Positions 23,691 to 36,042 of a stretch of DNA of 64,000 bases are shown here, in pieces. Each line of letters starts with the position of its first letter. Positions within the stretch are counted from its first letter, which is position 1. This stretch comes from Tubulanus polymorphus (lineage: Eukaryota > Nemertea > Palaeonemertea > Tubulaniformes > Tubulanidae), in the NCBI RefSeq assembly GCF_964204645.1, contig NC_134031.1, positions 12,874,501-12,938,500 on the forward strand, given 5' to 3'. Below the pieces are notes generated by a model that saw only the letters and a list, made by a program, of their open reading frames with translations, searched no databases and was not told the DNA's origin. The position numbers and the translations under genes were made by a program.

Positions 23691-25499
23691 TCGATGCGTA
23701 AAAGCGCTCAAATCGTCAGCAAAAGCCCTTTTCGGCCCGAAAACGTCGTTCAGCGCGAGAAAAGATGTTTTCAGATCAAATATTCCCCCTATCGGAAAAA
23801 CGACAATGTTGATGCGTAAAAGCGCTCAAATCGTCAGGAAAAGCACTTTTCGACGCGAAAACGTCGTTCAGCGCGAGAAAAGACGTTTTTGTATCAAATA
23901 TTCCCTATATCGGAAAAACGACGATGTCGATGCGTAAAATCGCTCAAATCGTCAGGAAAAGCACTTTTCGACCCGAAAACGTCGTTCAGCGCTAGAAAAG
24001 ACGTTTTCGTATCAAATATTCCCCCTATCGGAAAAAACGACAATGTCGATGTGTAAAAGCGCTCAAATCGTCAGGAAAAGCACTTTTCGATGCGAAAACG
24101 TCGTTCAGCGCTAGAAAAGACGTTTTCTTATCAAATATTCCCCCGTCGGAAAAATGATAATGTCGATGCGTAAAAGCGCTCAAATCGTCAGGAAAAGCAC
24201 TTTTCGACCCGAAAACGTCGTTCAGCGCGAGAAAAGACGTTTTCCTATCAAATATTCCCCCTATCGGAAAAACGACTATGTCGATGCGTAAAAGCGTTCA
24301 AATCGTAAGGAAAGCACTTTTCGACCCGAAAACGTCGTTCAGCGCGAGAAAAGACATTTTCTTATCAAATTTTTCCCCTGTCGGAAAAATGATAATGTCG
24401 ATGCGTAAAAGCGCTCAAATTGTCAGGAAAAGCACTTTTCAAACCGTAAACGTCGTTCAGCGCGAGAAAAGACGTTTTCTTATCAAATGTTCCCCCTGTC
24501 GGAAAAATGACAATGTCGATGCGTAAAAGGGCTCAAATCGTCAGGAAAAGCACTTTTCGACCCGAAAACGTCGTTCAGCGCGAGAAAAGACGTTTTCGTA
24601 TTAAATATTCCCCCTATGGGAAAAACGACAATGTCGATGCGTAAAAGCGCTCAAATCGTCAAGAAAAGCACTTTTCGACCCAAAAACGTCGTTCAGCGCG
24701 AGAAAAGACGTTTTCGTATCAAATATTCCCCCGTCGGAAAAATGATAATGTCGATGCGTAAAAGCGCTCAAATCGTCAGGAAAAGCACTTTTCGACCCGA
24801 AAACGTCGTTCAGCGCGAGAAAAGACGTTTTCTTATCAATTTTTTCCCCTGTCGGAAAATAATAATGTCGATGCGTAAAAGCGCTCAAATCATCAGGAAA
24901 AGCACTTTTCGACCCGTAAACGTCGTTCAGCGCGAGAAAAGACGTTTTCTTATCAAATTTTCCCCCTGTCGGAATAATGACAATGTCGATGCGTAAAAGC
25001 GTTCAAATCGTAAGGAAAGCACTTTTCGACCCGAAAACGTCGTTCAGCGCGAGAAAAGACATTTTCTTATCAAATTTTTCCCCTTTCGGAAAAATGATAA
25101 TGTCGATGCGTAAAAGCGCTCAAATTGTCAGGAAAAGCACTTTTCAAACCGTAAACGTCGTTCAGCGCGAGAAAAGACGTTTTCTTATCAAATGTTCCCC
25201 CTGTCGGAAAAATGATAATGTCGATGCGTAAAAGCGCTCAAATTGTCAGGAAAAGCACTTTTCGACCCGTAAACGTCGTTCAGCGCGAGAAAAGACGTTT
25301 TCCTATCAAATATCCCCCCTATCGGAAAAACGACAATTTCGATGCGTAAAAGCGCTAAAATCATCAGGAAAAGCACTTTTCGACCCGAAAACGTCGTTCA
25401 GCGCGAGAAAAGAAGTTTTCGTATCAAATAATTCCCCATATCGGAAAAACGACAATGTCGATGCGTAAAATCGCTCAAATCGTCGGGAAAAGCACTTTT

Positions 25500-25560
25500 C
25501 GACGCGAAAACGTCGTTCAGCGCGATGCGTAAAAGCGCTCAAATCGTCAGGAAAAGCACT
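25500..25560. repeat. Truncated monomer, 54-bp deletion at CGA microhomology
   Basis: CAGCGCGATGCGTAAAAGCG replaces the normal sequence: from GCGCGA the array jumps to TGCGTAAAAG, removing 54 bp of a monomer. The shared CGA at the joint indicates recombination between two short identical words. Confidence 0.85.
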
Positions 25561-27257
25561 TTTCGACCCGTCAACGTCGTTCAGCGCGAGAAAAGACGTT
25601 TTCTTATCAAATTTTTCCCCTGTCGGAAAAATGATAATGTCGATGCGTAAAAGCGCTCAAATCGTCAGGAAAAGCACTTTTCGACCCGAAAACGTCGTTC
25701 AGCGCGAGAAAAGACGTTTTCGTATCAAATATGCCCCCTATGGGAAAAACGACAATGTCGATGCGTAAAAGCGCTAAAATCGTCAGGAAAAGCACTTTTC
25801 GACGCGAAAACGTCGTTCAGTGCGACAAAAGACATTTTCGTATCAAATATTCCCCCTATGGGAAAAACGACATTGTCGATGCGTAAAAGCGCTCAAATCG
25901 TCAGGAAAAGCACTTTTCGACGCGAAAACGTCGTTCAGCGCGACAAAAGACGTTTTCGTATCAAATATTCCCCCTATGGGAAAAACGACAATGTCGATGC
26001 GTAAAAGCGCTCAAATCGTCAGGAAAAGCACTATTCGACCCGAAAACGTCGTTCAGCGCGAGAAAAGACGTTTTCGTTTCAAATATTCCCCCTTTCGGAA
26101 AAACGACAATGTCGATGCGTAAAAGCGCTCAAATCGTCAGGAAAAGCACTTTTCGACGCGAAAACGTCGTTCAGCGCGAGAAAAGACGTTTTCGTATCAA
26201 ATATTCCCCCTATGGGAAAAAACGACAAATTCGATGCGTAAAAGCGCTCAAATCGTCAGGAAAATCACTTTTCGACCCGAAAACGTCGTTCAGCGCGAGA
26301 AAAGACGTTTTCGAATCAAATATTCCCCCTATGGGAAAAACGACAATGTCGATGCGTAAAAGCGCTCAAATCGTCAGGAAAAGCACTTTTCGACGCGAAA
26401 ACGTCGTTCAGCGCTAGAAAAGACGATTTCGTATCAAATATTCCCCCTATGGGAAAAACGACAATGTCGATGCGTAAAGCGCTCAAATCGTCAGGAAAAG
26501 CACTATTCGACCCGAAAACGTCGTTCAGCGCGAGAAAAGACGTTTTCGTTTCAAATATTCCCCCTTTCGGAAAAACGACAATGTCGATGCGTAAAAGCGC
26601 TCAAATCGTCAGGAAAAGCACTTTTCGACGCGAAAACGTCGTTCATCGCGAGAAAAGACGTTTTCGTATCAAATATTCCCCTATGGGAAAAACGACAATG
26701 TCGATGCGTAAAAGCGCTCAAATCGTCAGGAAAAGCACTTTTCGACCCGAAAACTTCGTTCAGCGCTAGAAAAGACGTTTTCGTTTCAAATATTCCCCCT
26801 GTCGGAAAAACGACAATGTCGATGCGTAAAAGCGCTCAAATCGACAGGAAAAGCACTTTTCGACCCGAAAACGTCGTTCAGCGCTAGAAAAGACGTTTTC
26901 TTATCAAATATTCCCCCTCTCGGAAAAACGACAATGTCGATGCGTAAAAGCGCTCAAATCGTCAGGAAAAGCACTTTTCGACGCGAAAACGTCGTTCAGC
27001 GCGAGAAAAGACGTTTTCGTATCAAATATTCCCCCTATGGGAAAAACGACAATGTCGATGCGTAAAAGTGCTCAAATCGTCAGGAAAAGCACTTTTCGAC
27101 CCGAAAACGTCGTTCAGCGAGAGAAAAGACATTTTCTTATCAAATTTTTCCCCTGTCGGAAAAATGATAATGTCGATGCGTAAAAGCGCTCAAATTGTCA
27201 GGAAAAGCACTTTTCGACCCGTAAACGTCGTTCAGCGCGAGAAAAGACGTTTTCGGA

Positions 27258-28800
27258 TCAAATATTCCCCCTATCAGAAAAACGAAAATGTCGATGCGTC
27301 AAAGAGCTCAAAGCGTCAGCAAAAGCACTTTTCGATGCGAAAACGTCGTTCAGCGCTAGAAAAGACGTTTTCGAATCAAATTTTCCCCCGTCGGAAAAAT
27401 GACAATGTCGATGCGTAAAAGGGCTCAAATCGTCAGGAAAAGCACTTTTCGACGCGAAAACGTCGTTCAGCGCTAGAAAAGACGATTTCGTATCAAATAT
27501 TCCCCCTATGGGAAAAACGACAATGTCGATGCGTAAAGCGCTCAAATCGTCAGGAAAAGCACTATTCGACCCGAAAACGTCGTTCAGCGCGAGAAAAGAC
27601 GTTTTCGTTTCAAATATTCCCCCTTTCGGAAAAACGACAATGTCGATGCGTAAAAGCGCTCAAATCGTCAGGAAAAGCACTTTTCGACGCGAAAACGTCG
27701 TTCATCGCGAGAAAAGACGTTTTCGTATCAAATATTCCCCTATGGGAAAAACGACAATGTCGATGCGTAAAAGCGCTCAAATCGTCAGGAAAAGCACTTT
27801 TCGACCCGAAAACTTCGTTCAGCGCTAGAAAAGACGTTTTCGTTTCAAATATTCCCCCTGTCGGAAAAACGACAATGTCGATGCGTAAAAGCGCTCAAAT
27901 CGACAGGAAAAGCACTTTTCGACCCGAAAACGTCGTTCAGCGCTAGAAAAGACGTTTTCGTTTCAAATATTCCCCCTCTCGGAAAAACGACAATGTCGAT
28001 GCGTAAAAGCGCTCAAATCGTCAGGAAAAGCACTTTTCGACGCGAAAACGTCGTTCAGCGCGAGAAAAGACGTTTTCGTATCAAATATTCCCCCTATGGG
28101 AAAAACGACAATGTCGATGCGTAAAAGTGCTCAAATCGTCAGGAAAAGCACTTTTCGACCCGAAAACGTCGTTCAGCGCAAGAAAAGACGTTTTCGTATC
28201 AAATATTCCCCCCATTGGGAAAAACGACAAATTCGATGCGTAAAAGCGCTCAAATCGTCAGGAAAAGCACTTTTCAAACCGTAAACGTCGTTCAGCGCGA
28301 GAAAAGACGTTTTCTTATCAAATGTTCCCCTCGGAAAAATGATAATGTCGATGCGTAAAAGCGCTCAAATTGTCAGGAAAAGCACTTTTCGACCCGAAAA
28401 CGTCGTTCAGCGAGAGAAAAGACATTTTCTTATCAAATTTTTCCCCTGTCGGAAAAATGATAATGTCGATGCGTAAAAGCGCTCAAATTGTCAGGAAAAG
28501 CACTTTTCGACCCGTAAACGTCGTTCAGCGCGAGAAAAGACGTTTTCGGATCAAATATTCCCCCTATCGGAAAAACGACAATGTCGATGCGTCAAAGAGC
28601 TCAAAGCGTCAGCAAAAGCACTTTTCGATGCGAAAACGTCGTTCAGCGCTAGAAAAGACGTTTTCGAATCAAATTTTCCCCCGTCGGAAAAATGACAATG
28701 TCGATGCGTAAAAGGGCTCAAATCGTCAGGAAAAGCACTTTTCGAACCGAAAACGTCGTTCAGCGCGAGAAAAGAAGTTTTCGTATTAAATATTCCCCCT
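27258..28800. repeat. Higher-order repeat segment C, copy 2
   Basis: Partner of 16112-17650. The offset is not a whole number of 118-bp units, consistent with the truncated monomer at about 25524 lying between the two copies. Confidence 0.85.
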
Positions 28801-30339
28801 ATGGGAAAAACGACAATGTCGATGCGTAAAAGCGCTCAAATCGTCAGGAAAAGCACTTTTCGACCCGAAAACGTCGTTCAGCGCGAGAAAAGACGTTTTC
28901 CTATCAAATATTCCCCCTATCGGAAAAACGACAATTTCGATGCGTAAAAGCGCTAAAATCATCAGGAAAAGCACTTTTCGACCCGAAAACGTCGTTCAGC
29001 GCGAGAAAAGAAGTTTTCGTATCAAATAATTCCCCATATCGGAAAAACGACAATGTCGATGCGTAAAATCGCTCAAATCGTCAGGAAAAGCACTTTTCGA
29101 CGCGAAAACGTCGTTCAGCGCGACAAAAGACGTTTTCGTATCAAATATTCCCCCTATGGGAAAAACGACAATGTCGATGCGTAAAAGCGCTCAAATCGTC
29201 AGGAAAAGCACTTTTCGACCCGTCAACGTCGTTCAGCGCGAGAAAAGACGTTTTCTTATCAAATTTTTCCCCTGTCGGAAAAATGATAATGTCGAAGCGT
29301 AAAAGCGCTCAAATCGTCAGGAAAAGCACTTTTCGACCCGAAAACGTCGTTCAGCGCGAGAAAAGACGTTTTCGTATCAAATATGCCCCCTATGGGAAAA
29401 ACGACAATGTCGATGCGTAAAAGCGCTCAAATCGTCAGGAAAAGCACTTTTCGACCCGTCAACGTCGTTCAGCGCGAGAAAAGACGTTTTCTTATCAAAT
29501 TTTTCCCCTGTCGGAAAAATGATAATGTCGAAGCGTAAAAGCGCTCAAATCGTCAGGAAAAGCACTTTTCGACCCGAAAACGTCGTTCAGCGCGAGAAAA
29601 GACGTTTTCGTATCAAATATGCCCCCTATGGGAAAAACGACAATGTCGATGCGTAAAAGCGCTCAAATCGTCAGGAAAAGCACTTTTCGACGCGAAAACG
29701 TCGTTCAGTGCGACAAAAGACATTTTCGTATCAAATATTCCCCCTATGGGAAAAACGACAATGTCGATGCGTAAAAGCGCTCAAATCGTCAGGAAAAGCA
29801 CTTTTCGACGCGAAAACGTCGTTCAGCGCTAGAAAAGACGATTTCGTATCAAATATTCCCCCTATGGGAAAAACGACAATGTCGATGCGTAAAGCGCTCA
29901 AATCGTCAGGAAAAGCACTATTCGACCCGAAAACGTCGTTCAGCGCGAGAAAAGACGTTTTCGTTTCAAATATTCCCCCTTTCGGAAAAACGACAATGTC
30001 GATGCGTAAAAGCGCTCAAATCGTCAGGAAAAGCACTTTTCGACGCGAAAACGTCGTTCATCGCGAGAAAAGACGTTTTCGTATCAAATATTCCCCCTAT
30101 GGGAAAAACGACAATGTCGATGCGTAAAAGCGCTCAAATCGTCAGGAAAAGCACTTTTCGACCCGAAAACTTCGTTCAGCGCTAGAAAAGACGTTTTCGT
30201 TTCAAATATTCCCCCTGTCGGAAAAACGACAATGTCGATGCGTAAAAGCGCTCAAATCGACAGGAAAAGCACTTTTCGACCCGAAAACGTCGTTCAGCGC
30301 GAGAAAAGACGTTTTCGTATCAAATATTCCCCCTATGGG

Positions 30340-30375
30340 AAAAACGACAATGTCGAGAAAAGACGTTTTCGTATC
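30340..30375. repeat. Truncated monomer, reciprocal 64-bp deletion at the same CGA words
   Basis: ACAATGTCGAGAAAAGACG joins GTCGA directly to GAAAAGACG and removes 64 bp. This is the exact complement of the 54-bp loss near 25524 (54 + 64 = 118). Confidence 0.85.
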
Positions 30376-33300
30376 AAATATTCCCCCTATGGGAAAAAAC
30401 GACAAATTCGATGCGTAAAAGCGCTCAAATCGTCAGGAAAATCACTTTTCGACCCGAAAACGTCGTTCAGCGCGAGAAAAGACGTTTTCGTATCAAATAT
30501 TCCCCCTATGGGAAAAACGACATTGTCGATGCGTAAAAGCGCTCAAATCGTCAGGAAAAGCACTTTTCGACGCGAAAACGTCGTTCAGCGCTAGAAAAGA
30601 CGATTTCGTATCAAATATTCCCCCTATGGGAAAAACGACAATGTCGATGCGTAAAGCGCTCAAATCGTCAGGAAAAGCACTTTTCGACCCGTCAACGTCG
30701 TTCAGCGCGAGAAAAGACGTTTTCTTATCAAATTTTTCCCCTGTCGGAAAAATGATAATGTCGATGAGTAAAAGCGCTCAAATCGTCAGGAAAAGCACTT
30801 TTCGACCCGAAAACGTCGTTCAGCGCGAGAAAAGACGTTTTCGTATCAAATATGCCCCCTATGGGAAAAACGACAATGTCGATGCGTAAAAGCGCTCAAA
30901 TCGTCAGGAAAAGCACTTTTCGACGCGAAATCGTCGTTCAGCGCGAGAAAAGACATTTTCTTATCAAATTTTTCCCCTGTCGGAAAAATGATAATGTCGA
31001 TGCGTAAAAGCGCTCAAATCGTCAGGAAAAGCACTTTTCGACCCGAAAACGTCGTTCAGCGCGAGAAATGAAATTTTCTTATCAAATTTTTCCCCTGTCG
31101 GAAAAATGATAATGTCGATGCGTAAAAGCGCTCAAATCGTCAGGAAAAGCACTTTTCGACCCGAAAACGTCGTTCAGCGCGAGAAAAGACGTTTTCGTAT
31201 CAAATATTCCCCCTATGGGAAAAACGACAATGTCGATGCGTAAAAGCGCTCAAATCGTCAGGAAAAGCACTTTTCGACGCGAAAACGTCGTTCAGCGCTA
31301 GAAAAGACGATTTCGTATCAAATATTCCCCCTATGGGAAAAACGACAATGTCGATGCGTAAAGCGCTCAAATCGTCAGGAAAAGCACTTTTCGACCCGTC
31401 AACGTCGTTCAGCGCGAGAAAAGACGTTTTCTTATCAAATTTTTCCCCTGTCGGAAAAATGATAATGTCGATGCGTAAAAGCGCTCAAATCGTCAGGAAA
31501 AGCACTTTTCGACCCGAAAACGTCGTTCAGCGCGAGAAAAGACGTTTTCGTATCAAATATGCCCCCTATGGGAAAAACGACAATGTCGATGCGTAAAAGC
31601 GCTCAAATCGTCAGGAAAAGCACTTTTCGACGCGAAAACGTCGTTCAGCGCGACAAAAGACATTTTCGTATCAAATATTCCCCCTATGGGAAAAACGACA
31701 ATGTCGATGCGTAAAAGCGCTCAAATCGTCAGGAAAAGCACTTTTCGACGCGAAAACGTCGTTCAGCGCGACAAAAGACGTTTTCGTATCAAATATTCCC
31801 CCTATGGGAAAAACGACAATGTCGATGCGTAAAAGCGCTCAAATCGTCAGGAAAAGCACTATTCGACCCGAAAACGTCGTTCAGCGCGAGAAAAGACGTT
31901 TTCGTTTCAAATATTCCCCCTTTCGGAAAAACGACAATGTCGATGCGTAAAAGCGCTCAAATCGTCAGGAAAAGCACTTTTCGACGCGAAAACGTCGTTC
32001 AGCGCGAGAAAAGACGTTTTCGTATCAAATATTCCCCCTATGGGAAAAAACGACAAATTCGATGCGTAAAAGCGCTCAAATCGTCAGGAAAATCACTTTT
32101 CGACCCGAAAACGTCGTTCAGCGCGAGAGAAGACGTTTTCTTATCAAATATTCCCCCTATGGGAAAAACGACAATGTCGATGCGTAAAAGCGCTCAAATC
32201 GTCAGGAAAAGCACTTTTCGACGCGAAAACGTCGTTCAGCGCTAGAAAAGACGATTTCGTATCAAATATTCCCCCTATGGGAAAAACGACAATGTCGATG
32301 CGTAAAGCGCTCAAATCGTCAGGAAAAGCACTATTCGACCCGAAAACGTCGTTCAGCGCGAGAAAAGACGTTTTCGTTTCAAATATTCCCCCTTTCGGAA
32401 AAACGACAATGTCGATGCGTAAAAGCGCTCAAATCGTCAGGAAAAGCACTTTTCGACGCGAAAACGTCGTTCAGCGCGAGAAAAGACGTTTTCGTATCAA
32501 ATATTCCCCTATGGGAAAAAACGACAAATTCGATGCGTAAAAGCGCTCAAATCGTCAGGAAAATCACTTTTCGACCCGAAAACGTCGTTCAGCGCGAGAA
32601 AAGACGTTTTCGTATCAAATATTCCCCCTATGGGAAAAACGACAATGTCGATGCGTAAAATCGCTCAAATCGTCAGGAAAAGCACTTTTCGACGCGAAAA
32701 CGTCGTTCAGCGCGACAAAAGACGTTTTCGTATCAAATATTCCCCCTATGGGAAAAACGACAATGTCGATGCGTAAAAGCGCTCAAATCGTCAGGAAAAG
32801 CACTTTTCGACCCGTCAACGTCGTTCAGCGCGAGAAAAGACGTTTTCTTATCAAATTTTTCCCCTGTCGGAAAAATGATAATGTCGAAGCGTAAAAGCGC
32901 TCAAATCGTCAGGAAAAGCACTTTTCGACCCGAAAACGTCGTTCAGCGCGAGAAAAGACGTTTTCGTATCAAATATGCCCCCTATGGGAAAAACGACAAT
33001 GTCGATGCGTAAAAGCGCTCAAATCGTCAGGAAAAGCACTTTTCGACGCGAAAACGTCGTTCAGTGCGACAAAAGACATTTTCGTATCAAATATTCCCCC
33101 TATGGGAAAAACGACAATGTCGATGCGTAAAAGCGCTCAAATCGTCAGGAAAAGCACTTTTCGACGCGAAAACGTCGTTCAGCGCGACAAAAGACGTTTT
33201 CGTATCAAATATTCCCCCTATGGGAAAAACGACAATGTCGATGCGTAAAAGCGCTCAAATCGTCAGGAAAAGCACTATTCGACCCGAAAACGTCGTTTAG

Positions 33301-35946
33301 CGCGAGAAAAGACGTTTTCGTTTCAAATATTCCCCCTTTCGGAAAAACGACAATGTCGATGCGTAAAAGCGCTCGAATCGTCAGGAAAAGCACTTTTCGA
33401 CGCGAAAACGTCGTTCAGCGCGAGAAAAGACGTTTTCGTATCAAATATTCCCCCTATGGGAAAAAACGACAAATTCGATGCGTAAAAGCGCTCAAATCGT
33501 CAGGAAAATCACTTTTCGACCCGAAAACGTCGTTCAGCGCGAGAAAAGACGTTTTCGTATCAAATTTTCCCCCTATGGGAAAAACGACAATGTCGATGCG
33601 TAAAAGCGCTCAAATCGTCAGGAAAACCACTTTTCGACGCGAAAACGTCGTTCAGCGCTAGAAAAGACGATTTCGTATCAAATATTCCCCCTATGGGAAA
33701 AACGACAATGTCGATGCGTAAAGCGCTCAAATCGTCAGGAAAAGCACTATTCGACCCGAAAACGTCGTTCAGCGCGAGAAAAGACGTTTTCGTTTCAAAT
33801 ATTCCCCCTTTCGGAAAAACGACAATGTCGATGCGTAAAAGCGCTCAAATCGTCAGGAAAAGCACTTTTCGACGCGAAAACGTCGTTCATCGCGAGAAAA
33901 GACGTTTTCGTATCAAATATTCCCCCTATGGGAAAAACGACAATGTCGATGCGTAAAAGCGCTCAAATCGTCAGGAAAAGCACTTTTCGACCCGAAAACT
34001 TCGTTCAGCGCTAGAAAAGACGTTTTCGTTTCAAATATTCCCCCTGTCGGAAAAACGACAATGTCGATGCGTAAAAGCGCTCAAATCGACAGGAAAAGCA
34101 CTTTTCGACCCGAAAACGTCGTTCAGCGCTAGAAAAGACGTTTTCGTTTCAAATATTCCCCCTCTCGGAAAAACGACAATGTCGATGCGTAAAAGCGCTC
34201 AAATCGTCAGGAAAAGCACTTTTCGACGCGAAAACGTCGTTCAGCGCGAGAAAAGACGTTTTCGTATCAAATATTCCCCCTATGGGAAAAACGACAATGT
34301 CGATGCGTAAAAGCGCTCAAATCGTCAGGAAAAGCACTTTTCGACCCGAAAACGTCGTTCAGCGCGAGAAAAGACGTTTTCGTATCAAATATTCCCCCTA
34401 TGGGAAAAACGACAAATTCGATGCCTAAAAGCGCTCAAATCGTCAGGAAAAGCACTTTTCGACCCGTAAACGTCGTTCAGCGCGAGAAAAGACGTTTTCT
34501 TATCAAATTTTCCCCCTGTCGGAAAAACGGCAATGTCGATGCGTAAAAGCGCTCAAATCGTCAGGAAAAGCACTTTTCGACGCGAAAACGTCGTTCAGCG
34601 CGAGAAAAGACATTTTCTTATCAAATTTTTCCCCTGTCGGAAAAATGATAATGTCGATGCGTAAAAGCGCTCAAATCGTCAGGAAAAGCACTTTTCGACC
34701 CGAAAACGTCGTTCAGCGCGAGAAATGAAATTTTCTTATCAAATTTTTCCCCTGTCGGAAAAATGATAATGTCGATGCGTAAAAGCGCTCAAATCGTCAG
34801 GAAAAGCACTTTTCGACCCGTAAACGTCGTTCAGCGCGAGAAAAGACGTTTTCGTTTCAAATATTCCCCATTTCGGAAAAACGACAAATTCGATGCGTAA
34901 AAGCGCTCAAATCGTCAGGAAAATCACTTTTCGACCCGAAAACGTCGTTCAGCGCGAGAAAAGACGTTTTCGTATCAAATATTCCCCCTATGGGAAAAAC
35001 GACAATGTCGATGCGTAAAAGCGCTCAAATCGTCAGGAAAAGCACTTTTCGACGCGAAAACGTCGTTCAGCGCTAGAAAAGACGATTTCGTATCAAATAT
35101 TCCCCCTATGGGAAAAACGACAATGTCGATGCGTAAAGCGCTCAAATCGTCAGGAAAAGCACTATTCGACCCGAAAACGTCGTTCAGCGCGAGAAAAGAC
35201 GTTTTCGTTTCAAATATTCCCCCTATGGGAAAAACGACAATGTCGATGCGTAAAAGCGCTCAAATCGTCAGGAAAAGCACTTTTCGACCCGAAAACGTCG
35301 TTCAGCGCTAGAAAAGACGTTTTCGTTTCAAATAATTCCCCTCTCGGAAAAACGACAATGTCGATGCGTAAAAGCGCTCAAATCGTCAGGAAAAGCACTT
35401 TTCGACCCGAAAACGTCGTTCAGCGCGAGAAAAGACGTTTTCGTATCAAATATTCCCCCTATGGGAAAAACGACAATGTCGATGCGTAAAAGCGCTCAAA
35501 TCGTCAGGAAAAGCACTTTTCGACCCGTAAACGTCGTTCAGCGCGAGAAAAGACGTTTTCGTATCAAATATTCCCCCTATGGGAAAAACGACAATGTCGA
35601 TGCGTAAAAGCGCTCAAATCGTCAGGAAAAGCACTTTTCGACCCGTAAACGTCGTTCAGCGCGAGAAAAGACGTTTTCTTATCAAATTTTCCCCCTGTCG
35701 GAAAAACGGCAATGTCGATGCGTAAAAGCGCTCAAATCGTCAGGAAAAGCACTTTTCGACGCGAAAACGTCGTTCAGCGCGAGAAAAGACATTTTCTTAT
35801 CAAATTTTTCCCCTGTCGGAAAAATGATAATGTCGATGCGTAAAAGCGCTCAAATCGTCAGGAAAAGCACTTTTCGACCCGAAAACGTCGTTCAGCGCGA
35901 GAAATGAAATTTTCTTATCAAATTTTTCCCCTGTCGGAAAAATGAT

Positions 35947-35952
35947 AATGTC
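35947..35952. repeat. Polinton target-site duplication (left)
   Basis: AATGTC directly precedes the left TIR and is repeated at 53235-53240 directly after the right TIR. In the satellite this word occurs once per monomer (ACAATGTCGATGCG). A 6-bp duplication is the hallmark of Polinton integrases. Confidence 0.96.
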
Positions 35953-36042
35953 AGTAATTGGAAAAGTGGGCTTTCATACCAGAGGTCGAGAGGTCGAGAC
36001 ACCACTCATCACCACAAGTAATTTTTTTTCCTTATAAATGGG
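35953..36042 (+). repeat. Polinton left terminal inverted repeat
   Basis: 90 bp, a reverse complement of 53145-53234 with one mismatch (TTATAAATG versus TAATAAATG). It begins AGTAATTGG, contains tandem GAGGTCGA words, a T8 tract, and runs through the start codon of the polymerase (ATGGG). The likely integrase-binding ends and an outward-in promoter are thus in one element. Confidence 0.97.
36020..36040 (+). promoter_or_regulatory. Late-promoter-like start context, DNA polymerase
   Basis: T8 tract (36022-36029), 5-base gap, TATAAATG. Lies inside the TIR. Confidence 0.6.

Larger units (their letters stand above)
11519..35952. repeat. 118-bp tandem satellite, left block (about 24.4 kb)
   Basis: About 207 head-to-tail monomers of 118 bp. 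A typical monomer starts GAAAAACGACAATGTCGATG and includes CGTAAAAGCGCTCAAATCGT, GAAAAGCACTTTTCGACCCG, AAAACGTCGTTCAGCGCGAG and GACGTTTTCGTATCAAATAT, ending TCCCCCTATGG. It has about 45% GC and 13 CpGs per monomer, in strong contrast to the AT-rich surroundings. Each monomer holds dyads: CGAC-AAT-GTCG, AGCGCT, GAAAAG-CA-CTTTTC, and GAAAACGTC...GACGTTTTC with a 16-base gap. Open frames within it are by-products of the repeat. The left junction is in a Polinton polymerase gene. Confidence 0.97.

Noticed and set aside
11519-35952. Dozens of 60-166-codon open frames on both strands of the satellite
   Set aside because: They are the same monomer read in shifting frames: 118 is 1 more than a multiple of 3, so stops come only every few monomers. 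Identical frames recur on both strands with no start context or codon bias.
35953-36010. tRNA-derived promoter (B box) in the TIR
   Set aside because: GGTCGAGAC resembles a B box only loosely, and no A box or cloverleaf can be drawn.
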